This document shows, in pieces, positions 47,401 through 57,290 of a DNA stretch of 64,000 nucleotides. Each line of letters opens with the position of its first letter. The first letter of the stretch is position 1. The stretch is from Nautilus pompilius (taxonomy: Eukaryota > Mollusca > Cephalopoda > Nautilida > Nautilidae). The notes beneath the pieces were generated by a model that made no database searches, was not told the origin of the DNA, and was given only the letters and a program-made list of their open reading frames with translations. The stretch covers positions 47,887-111,886 of the forward strand of contig JACATO010001177.1 of assembly GCA_018389105.1 (NCBI GenBank), written 5' to 3'. Position numbers and translations under genes: made by a program.

Positions 47401-50400
47401 ATCGCTTTTTAAATATTTTTTTTTTACGTCTGTCAGCTGCGTGTCCGTTTTCACGTTAAGAATCTATTAATTATCGTAAATAAAAAAAAAAAAAGCATAC
47501 TTAGAACTTTCAACCGCACATACAGATACCTGACATAAGTAAATAGACACCCGGTTTTGTTTTTTTTTTCAAAGAAATACCTGTTTATTCTGGAACCGCG
47601 GATAGGAAAACATAGGAGAGCCACTAACAGCAAGGTATAGCTGCGGTGTGAACGACGACATCAGCGATTCTGGTCATCCACCCCCCCCCCAAGATCGGTC
47701 GGGCATGACCGGTGATTGGACAGGTGACCATTAGCGGTAAACGGGTGACAGACAGTTCCGCCATATCTGCAGCTGAATGTCGAAGTCTCGAGAGACCCGT
47801 CTGCGGCATCGTTCTCCGCCCCTTCCGCGCCCCACTGGCTCTAGTCTTGCAGCTATCACGTGGCTGGAACGGCCTACTGAAGCCTCGAGTTTGTTTACTT
47901 ACTCACGCCGAGTCTCTGTTTAAACGCACAGCTCCACTATGGATAACACAATTAATTACTACCACAGTGTTTAACGACATTCACCGGATGCCGATGCGCC
48001 ATCGATTTCCGCGACCTTCTGCTAGTCGCAAGCCTCGTTGTGGACTGAGACTTTCTCTAGTCCATGCGCACCTGTTCTTACGGCTCGAATCACGTGACTG
48101 GATTGGCCTATTTGAATCTAATTTATAATTACGTTATAAATTCATAGATGTTTTTTTTTTTTAAAAAAAAACCACAGTAAGGTTACATGATCCCTATTTA
48201 ACTAATCTCAAGGGTCGAATGAATCGTAGTTCGGAGTATAGTATGTAAAAGAGTGTACGTAGAGTTTCGTAATTTCCAAAAACAAAAACAAACAACAAAC
48301 AACAAACATGGCGCCTGGCCTCGAATAAAGTTTGATTTAGGGGGTTGAATCTTCCATGAGGAAAAAAACAAAAAAATCACACACACACCTGTCGTGAGTG
48401 TTCAACCGTGAATGTTCGTTCAACCATCCATCACACAAATTAGACGCCGTAAAATACGGTTTACCGCATCGTCTGAATGCCACGACATCTTGTCTTTTAC
48501 AGAATCGCGTATTTGCTTGCTTTGATATGCTGGGGCACCTTCAGATGTGGCGGATTTGATGATTTTTCAAAAAAGTGAACGGAAAGATCAGAGCGTAGTA
48601 GCGCTATCGATCAGGGTACATTTATCGCGAGCACCTCTGCTCCCATCGAACACCGGAACGAGTCGTCTTCTCTTACTAGCCATTTCGTACACCAGGGGGT
48701 GTGTTAGACGTCGCGCCACTAAGCGGCTACTGCTGACTTGGTGATCTCTCACCGCCACTGGAATTAAGCACCGAACGAACCTACGTTTCGACGAACTTTT
48801 CTCTGTCGCCACCTTATCCGTCTTTAGTTTTAGAGAGCAACAGAGTTAAGAGATGTATAATGCAGTAGGCGCTTCTATTTCTCAATAATTGATGTAATTT
48901 TTTTCTTTATTGTACAAATGGAAAAACCGAGTTTTTTTTTAAATGTAAACGCTAATATCTTTTTTAAACAAATCGAAATAAAAAGGAACATTGCTGTAAG
49001 CCGTTATGCTGAAATAAGGTTGGGCCGTCACAGCGTTGACCGCTTAGCCGAATGGTCGCCCTTTGTACCGATTTTCGCCGCTCCACGCTGAAGCCATTCA
49101 GCTTTAATACTCTCGTTATCGTTTTCTCTTTCTCCTTTTCAACTTAAAGCGGCCGCGCGTGTGCGATGGGGATTCGGTTTTCTCCCGTCGATAATTTAAG
49201 AAAAGTATTTTTTTTTCCTTCCCCGCAATAAATCGCTACAAACGGTTCTTTCGATCATCGCCGACTAATCCCAAAGCTTCGGCTATCAAATCAAACGGAC
49301 GTATGTATAGTGTTGCATTGTGGGAAGGTTTAAAAAACAAAAAAAATTATCGGAAGAGAGAGAGAGGGGGGTATAAAGAAGCAGATTCCGGCTGCGTACT
49401 CCGAACAACAGTCGGGAAATAGCGATTTGTTTCCTGCGATTTTAGAGTAACCCAGGAAGCTGGCAGAGCAGTTGAAACCGGATCGGAGAGATTTCCCGTC
49501 GCATCCGGGCTCGCCCGTGAAAACCCGGTCCACGCTCGTTCTCTCGATCTGGCACGGAAGCGGCCGGAGCCACATACGAGTATATATATTTGCCGCGCCT
49601 GATGGCGCAGTAAGAGATTCACCGATGTCTCACCGAAAGCCGAGATACGTATCAACAGCGCCCGCTCCGAGCGCCCTTTGTCCCGGGAAGATAAATCAGA
49701 GACGTTTGATTTCTCATCCGAAGTCGCACGCACCCCTAATACACCCTGGCCGGGCAGAGACGCCTCGTTGTGCTCGACTGCCGGCGCCTCCCTGCATCTC
49801 CCCCGTTCGCTACACGCTAGTGTTCCGCTGGTGTCGGATCGCCATCTACGCTCTAATATCGAGATCGACGACGCCAGGCAGGCATACATCACGGGGCAGC
49901 GAGTGTCCAGCGACACCGTAATGAAGAGGGTGGGCGCAGGAGACCCTCCTCAAAAGAATCAGATCTTGTCCGATTGTTTGAGTTTTTCCCCGACCTCGGA
50001 AGGTAATCAAGCCAGTCGCCATCCCCATGTCGTAAATGAGCACTTTTCCTCAGAAGTATTCTATCGGTTACCAGCGAGAAAAATATCTTCCTTTGTCTCC
50101 CCCCACCCCGCGCCTAACGCCAACAGACCAAAGATTAGATCGGCTAAAGTTTGTTTCATCGATTACGAAAATCAAATTGGACTGGGTTTTGGACATTGGA
50201 TTGGAAGGCCACTGAGCTAAGCGATCGCCACCCCTCCCCCATCAGAGGCTAAACTTTACTTCAAGCCCTTTCTATCAGTCAGATGTCTGTCTTCCAGGTC
50301 TCCCTTTCAGCTCCCGAATAGTGTTGCTTGGAGTGAACGGAGACACGGCAAGCTGTACGAAGGCTGGGCCGGGAAATAGTCCCATCTTAAATCTGTGCGA

Positions 50401-50616
50401 AAGTCTCGGTGCGACAGCAGAATTGAAAGCAAAATGGGCTCTCCGAAATACTTCGATAGATGGCGCTGCTGTAGCGAATGGCAACCAGTTTTGTTAAACT
50501 ATAATTAAAACGTTTTTTTTTTTAAAAAAAAAAAACTCTACCTTGTCATCAGCCTGCGCACATGTAAGGAATCACGAAACCCTAGTCAGATCAAGCAATA
50601 TGAAAAATATGTGCTA
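44494..50616. other. Unique sequence, no gene recognised
   Basis: Six kilobases without a recognised exon. They hold a perfect CRE palindrome TGACGTCA at 45600-45607, T-run/A-run junctions at 45528-45540, 48149-48170 and 50512-50535, a C-run at 47680-47691, and a pair of atcacgtg-ctgga--ggcct elements at about 47856 and 48089. The frames at 49347-50220 overlap on both strands and show no recognised domain. Confidence 0.42.
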
Positions 50617-51680
50617 CACTGGCGCTCAAAATTATTAGCAAACCAGCTAAAGAAATAACAACATTAAAGCGCCAATGGACCACGTGTCAGAACATATAAA
50701 TGACGTTCTCATCGATTCGAGCTTCCGCACTATTACCGAGCCAGCTCCAGTCAGTATAAGTGTTCATTCATAACCTGGATTATCGATGACTTCAAATGAT
50801 TTGTGTGGCAGATAAAATTGGCCCTTAAAAACGAAGTTCTTATCGCCCTTCATAAAGCTGCTTAATGTCAAAGGAAAATTTTAAGGAAGTTGGAGTCGTT
50901 ACAGTGGCCGGTATGGGAGCATTCATTTAGAACGAGTCAGTCAACCCAACCAACTTGGAGAACAAAGAAAGAGAAAAACCATGGAACGAGAGAAGGGGAA
51001 GATAGATCGTTTACTGCTTTGAAACCCCTGAGTAAACCCTTTCCCTACAAGCAGCCAATAAAATGCTAATCGAAATTCCTCTACAAAGTCAGCATCTTAA
51101 CCAATTCCACCGAAGATGGCTAAGAGACATCGGATTGATTGACCGAGGAACAGCTGTAAATAATCTCCTGTGATCGGATGAGCTGGATATAATTACATGG
51201 AAAGCTTAATTTGCCCCTACAAAGCGTAATACTCGGAATTGAAAATATGGGATTGTTTTATTAGTTATTCGCTTGATAACTAAAAAGTAAAATGAATCTA
51301 GAAAAAAAAAAGAGGAAAGAGATATGAAAATATTCTGAAGCATCATGCAATTCCATCAGGGAATCGATTGATAGATGATGGAGAGTTTCTGCAACCGAAG
51401 GGCCAAGAAGAAAGGTCCGGTCATTGTCAGTTAATCGGCTATTAAAGCTGCTAGAAAACAGAATAGGGGCTAGTTTAAAGACAGTATTTTGAAACTTAGA
51501 AAACATGATGCTCAAAATATATGCAGTAATTATCTAAATTAAAGATGGATATCTTAATGAGAAAAAAAGAGTTTCAAGCGCTAACTACATCAGAATTATT
51601 GACTTCTGATACACGGTGCTGAACAAACAGAGAGTGGGTGGTTTCGGATAGTGAGCAGTTCGTAATTTTGAAAGCCAGTG
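50617..51680 (+). mobile_element. Tc1-like transposon, internally deleted
   Basis: The left end cactggcgctcaaaattatt (50617) and the right end aattttgaaagccagtg (ending 51680) are inverted repeats bounded by TA. They belong to the same end family as the 11694-13073 element. From about 50760 to 51170 the plus strand resembles the transposase N-terminal half: KENFKEV, then RKRKTMEREK followed by a KIDRLL block, like the GRPRKTTxREDRxI linker, with stops and frameshifts. I could not find the DDE catalytic blocks in the remaining 500 bp, so the core seems deleted or replaced. At 1.06 kb it is shorter than normal. Confidence 0.6.
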
Positions 51681-52254
51681 TATGTAATAGACCTTAGGAA
51701 GAATTTGAGGTCACCGGTTCATCATTAGAGATCAGGTGGGTGGTATCAGCTCTGTGAGGCCGATATAACTGTCGCGCTCTGCTCCGTTGCTCTTATCACC
51801 GTGGGAATGCTCTCTCTCTCTCTCTCTCTCTCCCCCTTCCCCTAGTCAGTCGTATCATAGTCGTGGAATCAAATTACAGTCATCCACCCAGACCTAATGC
51901 CTACCTGGTAAGGTAAAGAGAATTAACGACTCCTCCCGCCTCCTCCCGCTTTGTCGCGCCGTAGGTCCGCTTGCTATCAGATGCTGCAGAAAGCACAGGT
52001 GCTTTGCTACGCGACCCCCCACCTGAGATACCGTCGCTGTGACGGATCGCATCCGTTCTTCAGCATGACAAATGCGCACCAATAAGCTCACCTGTGACTG
52101 ACCTCTCAACCCGTACATCCTGCTAATTCTGTGTTTTTTTTTTTGTCTTCTTCCGCTAAGGTACAGAACATTTGCTTTCTGAAACATCGCTGATGTCCTA
52201 CCGGTTCTAATCAAGAAGACAAGCGCCATTTATCGCCAGGTGTACTGGACATGG
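51681..52254. other. Unique sequence with a (TC)n run
   Basis: A (TC)n run is at about 51811-51832, and otherwise nothing is recognised. The minus frame 51894-52229 shows no domain. Confidence 0.5.
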
Positions 52255-52680
52255 AAACATCGAGAAAACCAACAACCCCAAACCAAGCAGGAGCCCTGTC
52301 GCTAGTCGGCCGGGTTCTGGGGGCTGAGGGTCCGTAATGGTTTGGGGATGCATCACCTACTATTGAAACCACCGAAATCCGACGCCAGTAACAGCGGTGA
52401 ACCCAGACCCCAACTCAAATGAGCGCGTGAGGAATCAGATCGTGGACACTGGCTTCAGGAAAAAAATTAGGATCTCTAGAAGATGCGAAGCAGTGATGTG
52501 TCAGCAAGGGGCAATAACTCGTTAATAACTATACGGCGAGTGATTCAAATAATGACCTTGGGCAAAGTCTGAAAGCGTTAGTCCACTCAGCACGGAAGAC
52601 ACCGCTGCTACCTTCTTTACAATCCCACAGCACCAGAACTTTATGCTTTTAGATAGAGATTTTTCAAAATTGTAAGCAAT
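52255..52680 (+). pseudogene. Tc1-like transposase fragment (central part)
   Basis: The plus strand at about 52326-52365 reads GPVMVWGCITYY, matching the GGSVMVWGCFSYY block between the first and second catalytic residues of Tc1 transposases. It is followed by a stop and degenerate sequence. No DNAPxH or DLNPIE block and no inverted repeat was confirmed. It lies 0.6 kb beyond the right end of the 50617-51680 element and in the same orientation. It may be the catalytic part separated from that element by rearrangement, or an independent fragment. Confidence 0.5.
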
Positions 52681-52705
52681 TTAACTTCTCAACCACTTTA
52701 GTGAA

Positions 52706-52712
52706 GTTATTA

Positions 52713-52759
<47 letters not shown>

Positions 52760-52769
52760 TTATTATTGT
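52706..52769. repeat. (TTA)n microsatellite
   Basis: About 20 TTA triplets with small interruptions at both ends. Confidence 0.94.
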
Positions 52770-54849
52770 TGTGTTTTTAAGAAACCGTTGTTTTGTCATT
52801 GTTTGTTTTTATACATTAACCTCTGCCAGTCGCCTTGCCACTTCTGCCGTTGGAGTCCAGGGAAGACGGTGTGGATAACGCGAGGAAACCGTCATCACTA
52901 CTATATATCTATTAAATATAAATTTCTTTCTTTTAATGGTTTATTCAAAGTTTACTTAATCCGTAAAGATGGTAGCTCGGACGTTGACAGTTTTATGGTG
53001 CATTACAGACACCATATTTAAACCTGAATTATTCCCCTTCGATACCGTGGTATTTTAAATGGAAACAAAACAGCTTATACAACTTTTGTAAAGAGATCAT
53101 CGACAAACTTCATAAGAGCAATGATATCAAGGTTCGATAAACTTAGACAATCGATGCCCACGAGAATAATTTGAATTGGAACAACCAAACACTATTACAT
53201 GTACAAGTGCACTCTGGAGAGTTTTTTCTTTTACTTTAAAAAATACTTGGCAATTAGATATCGAATCCTGAAAAATAAAAATTATTCCTGCAGTTTTCTG
53301 TCTTGTTTTTGCTATCCTATTTATATACAATAAAATTATTTCAGTAAAAAAACAAAGTATTATCTTTAAAAATAACTACTGAGTTTCGTCCCTTAGATTA
53401 TATCTTTTTTTTTAATTTCCTAAAATGAATCTGTAGAATTAAAATATAAACTTAATCAGGTAATTTTAAATAAAGGATTATCCCTCAAGACACAACAACA
53501 AGGTTATTATATAAAAAAATGCATTTATTTTATTTTAAAATATTTGCATTAAAAATGTTTTCCAATCAGCATTTATTTCTAATACAAGAGAGCAGATGAA
53601 TCCACATCAACCAAATTGGAATTACAAGGGAGATAACGCAAGCAAAGGGAAATAACGAAACCGATCTAAAGATTTAAATGTCTAGCATATATAAATACAT
53701 ATTTCAGGATTTTGTTGTGAAATTATCTTTAACATTGATAAATAATTTCCCTAGCACGTTTTTTTTTCTTTTTTTTTTCAGGCTGTCCTGTTTACTATCA
53801 CATTTAGAAATCATGTTTTGGTAAGGATTTTCCGGGTACTCGTGGTAGCTTGACCTTGACCGCTTCTTAAGGAGCCCCAAAAACGTGACTTGTTTTCGTG
53901 ACCAAGGCGGACACCGCCCCACGTATTACCCTTGTAGCTAATCGCGGTGAGGTGTCCTTTAGAACTTTACATAATACTGAATAAGAGGAAAGGGTTTTGT
54001 GATTCGTATGCGCAAATAACAAAACAAAACACGAATTCTATAAATCGAATACGTAGGCTATTCTCAGATTTCGCGTTCCATTATCTCCATGGAGAAACGT
54101 TTATCTGATTCCGTGAGGAAGACATTTATAAACTAAACAAACACAATAAAATCTAAGACCTTTCAAAGAGTATTAACAGGGAGGGAGGGAGGGAAAGGTT
54201 TGGTTAAGCAACAAAAGGGAAACTGGTAATGTAGATAATTAAGAAAATCGATCCTCACGGGAAAATGGGCGAGTTCTGGCCACGAAGGAAGTCAAGATCA
54301 GCCATTTTGTGGGTGACACCGTCTCGATTATTTGCAAGTTCGCGCCACAGAACAACGAGGTTTCTCAGGGCACACTGAGAGGGTTAAAGGACTTCAATAA
54401 TATTTAAGCTTCTGTTTTACAAAATTTACCCCCTGAAAGATTCGGAGACGAGCGAATGTCTCTCGGGATCACGAAACAACGCATCTCTCCTTTATTATTA
54501 TTGTTTTAAATATTAATTGTTCGTCTTAAAAAAAACAACAAAAAACCCCTAGTCTCTAGCACATGGCCCCTGTGGTAAAATGAGAGAGAGAGAGAGCATC
54601 AGTTTCTCACCTGAATATTTCTTCTCATTAAGCCATTACGCAGCATCAGGTATTCTTCCTCTAACGGACCCGAGGACTCACGGTCTATCCGGTCACTCGC
54701 TCTATCTTCGCGGCCCCTTCTTACATTTTGTTATCCGCTACCGTTCCAAGTTTTACTCACGTCGTCGACCCGAAGCCTTGTACTCTCCTCCCGCTCTCGG
54801 CAGCAAGTCGTCTGCTCGTTCTTCTCTCGGCTTCGAGGATACATTTCTT
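52770..54849. other. Unique AT-rich sequence, no gene recognised
   Basis: It includes a T-run at 53759-53779 and ttttccgggtactcgtggta near 53828, which weakly resembles the SINE core seen elsewhere. No exon was recognised. Confidence 0.45.
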
Positions 54850-54963
54850 TGTTGTTGTTGTTGTTGAGCGAGTTGGACTTCCGAACGAGGCTCTGTCAAT
54901 GGAATTGCATCCCGTGAAGACAAGTGGCCTGCTCTCAGTCGAGTCCTCCTCGTTACTGAGAGT
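54850..54963 (-). repeat. Dispersed repeat with (CAA)n tail, copy 2 (SINE-like)
   Basis: This is the same element and orientation as 4404-4523: a gttgttgtt tail, then agcgagttggacttccgaac, gaggctctgtcaatgg, ttgcatcccgtgaagac and gtcgagtcctcctcgt. About 90% of the 85 ungapped aligned bases match. Both copies end at the same gagag boundary, which suggests a defined 5' truncation point or element start. Confidence 0.65.
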
Positions 54964-55579
54964 TGTACTATTTTTTAAATATATAAATATTTCAGTCAGG
55001 TCTGGTTTTTGTGTGATTTTTCTATAGGATAGGATTTCTGGAAATTATTAGATGATTTATATAACGAGTGTTCACCAAAACGGTAGAGAGTTTAGCCCCC
55101 TTGGCATGCTGCTCTCTAAACTTTTACGACTGCCGTCCCTTGGACTATCGCCGTTTTGACAACTGAGAACAAGTCGTACATCTAATCCTCCATCAGAGCT
55201 GTTGTTCTTTTGACTGAAGTTTCTGCGCTGCTTCCACTCTGGATTCAGATCTAACTAACCATTAAGAAAGTGTTTACGCCAGCAAGGACCTTTCCCATAA
55301 AAAAAAAAGGGGGGGAGAGAGAGAGGCTGGTTTCAAGATGTGTTTGTTTGCCGCGGATGATATATAGCCAAGAACATCCAGACCTATCTCACTGAGAAAC
55401 AGGGCTATTCGCATCGAGTCGCATACTTTCGCTTTAGATGAACGCATCGGTGCCACCACGCCGTTTTTACTCGTGGAATTACGAAGAATTCGAAATAATA
55501 GAAGAAATGGTATTCTTGCAATCTCTGAAGACAGCTGGAGGTTTACTGGTCGAAACCAAGTTGCTGGTAGATACAAATA
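54964..55579. other. Unique sequence, nothing recognised
   Basis: It may contain further decayed 5' sequence of the hAT-type relic that follows, but no block was clear enough to call. Confidence 0.45.
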
Positions 55580-56640
55580 CAAATTAGAAATCTGAAAGGT
55601 TGATTGATGCCGCCACCAAATGGGGCTCCAGCAGCAAAAAGGGTCGGGGAGGGAGGGAAGTGGACTGCTTGGATTGATGAAGAAAGGAACGAGTAAATCG
55701 ACCGTGCCCACATTATCCACCAACAAAACGTTGTGGGCAAAGTCAATTCGCTTTTCTGAAATGGTGTCTGCTGTCCTTTCAACTTGTAAACTTCGGTAAA
55801 GAGCAAGTGGTGAATAAGCGACAGTTCCAGGAACTGCCAAATGACGTTGTATCAGAGAATGGTGGCGGCTGGTGCATTACTACAAAACACCATTTGTCAA
55901 GTCGTGCAGGAAGGCCTCTTATGAGCTCTAAGATGAAATAACGGTACTCGCGCAGTGAACAGGCAAACCAGTACCGCAATTCATCGACGAGAATTGGATC
56001 ATAGATTTGGGGCTGTCTTGCGGATATAACGATTACATTTCCCAGATCTACAGGTTAAAGCTTCAGGGAGGAGGAGAATCAGTTTGTGAATGCAATGTTT
56101 TCTTACGTGAACAAAGTTCTGACTATGAGAAATTCGACTTTGAAAGAGAAATACGATGCATTTTCGAACACTTTGCAGATGGGCCCCCCCTTTTTTTCTT
56201 CTCTTCTTCCATAAAAGACTCACAATTTAAGAAAAATATAATTTCTATATTTTCTTCTCCATTCGAAATTGATATTGATACCGCTCCTACGAATGTCCAT
56301 TTGGAGTTAATAGAGCTAAAAGGTAACTCTTTAATAAAGCAGTATGGCTTTGTGAGAGTTCTACAAGAAACATGTCGACGAACAAACGATGTTCCAAACA
56401 TTAGGACGCACGCTATTAGAATGACACCAATATCTGAAAGCCGTCGTTCGCATGAGAAACTTTTCTCTAAGATGAAAAAAAAAGAAAAGAAAAATGGGAA
56501 CTCGACCAGCAGATGTAAAGTAGAAAGGATGAACTTCGAGTTGCAGCATCAGAGAACGATGCTGATATTAAGTTATTGGTAAAAGCAAAAGGATTTCTCA
56601 TTAATGGTCAGCAGACACTAAAAACGGTCAGACGAAAACC
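55580..56640 (+). pseudogene. ZBED/hAT-type transposase relic
   Basis: Plus-strand frames reproduce blocks of the ZBED5/GTF2IRD2/SCAND3-like hAT transposases in order. NGAPAAKRVG at about 55619-55648 matches TDGAPAMxGxxxG. AHIIHQQNVVGKV at about 55709-55747 matches HCIIHQQxLCxK. NKRQFQELPNDVVSEN at about 55814-55861 matches LNxRxFxxLxxDxxSEH. A YEL-DEITVLAQ block and VPQFIDENWIIDLG (about 55973-56014) match FELRxEIxxFL and the following NEEWxxxL. ISQIYRLKLQG (about 56037-56069) matches LxxLNLxLQGK. IFSSPFEIDIDTAP then HLELIELKGNSLIKQ (about 56248-56343) match NPFxVDxxxxPxxLQMELIELQxN. A FSL-KKKKRKMGTRPADVK region near 56463-56520 matches the C-terminal dimerisation block. There are many frameshifts and stops; no BED finger or inverted repeats were found. 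Some members of this family were domesticated in other animals; this copy is dead. Confidence 0.72.
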
Positions 56641-57149
56641 GGCCATTTACCATTTCGGCGATGCTTTCTCAACCGGTTTCCAATTGACCGTCTCTAGTGT
56701 AAGAATAGTTCTTCTAACAAAGCAATCTCAGTACTAATAGTTATTTGTATTTAAAAAGGAAACATTCTTTTTACATATTTTTTGTCATGTAAAACAAAAT
56801 CGTTATATTTTCTTTGTCTTGCCCTGTAAATGACGTACTGACCACGTGACGTACACGCACGCTTGCTACACGGTGGCAGTTATTATCTTTGTGTGCGTGT
56901 GAGAGGTATTCGTTCATATCGGATATAGTATATCAAAATATTTACATTATTTATAATCTCTCTGAAAATAATCAGAATTTATTATGTACAGTAGATGTTT
57001 TGTTTGTATGTATTTATTTATTTTGTGAACAAATCTGACAGTAACATGTTGCAATGGAGGAAAGACATAAATACTGCACCCAAAACAAAAGGGTGTCGAG
57101 AGAGGAGCCGTCCATAAATGACGTTTTCTTCTTGTCGAGCCCCCCAACA
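56641..57149. other. Unique sequence, nothing recognised
   Basis: AT-rich, with no coding or repeat motif recognised. Confidence 0.5.
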
Positions 57150-57290
57150 AGTCCCAGCTTTCGAGCTGTTAAGGACATTGCACGGAAGGGAACATGGTGG
57201 GATACGACGGAGGAAGGTCAAAGCAGCTGGATTCGAACTGCAGTTCTCCACTAATAGACCACTGGCCGTAACGGATGGTCTGCCCTGAAG
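57150..57290 (-). repeat. tRNA-derived SINE head with A- and B-box-like sites
   Basis: On the minus strand, GGCCAGTGGTCTATTAGTGG leads to GAACTGCAGTTCGAATCC (57229-57246). This gives an A-box-like TGGTCTATTAGTGG and a B box GTTCGAATCC at a tRNA-like spacing. It matches the head at 14268-14306, with CTGGTCT, then GAGA, then CAGTTCGAATCC. No complete cloverleaf can be drawn, so I call a SINE rather than a tRNA gene. The body downstream on the minus strand is not resolved. Confidence 0.55.

Noticed and set aside
49598-49640. tgatggcgcagtaagag as a tRNA A box
   Set aside because: No B box or acceptor stem follows at the expected distance.
49347-50220. Overlapping frames of 149-189 codons on both strands
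   Set aside because: There is no recognised motif, the frames compete with each other, and GC-rich composition lowers stop frequency.
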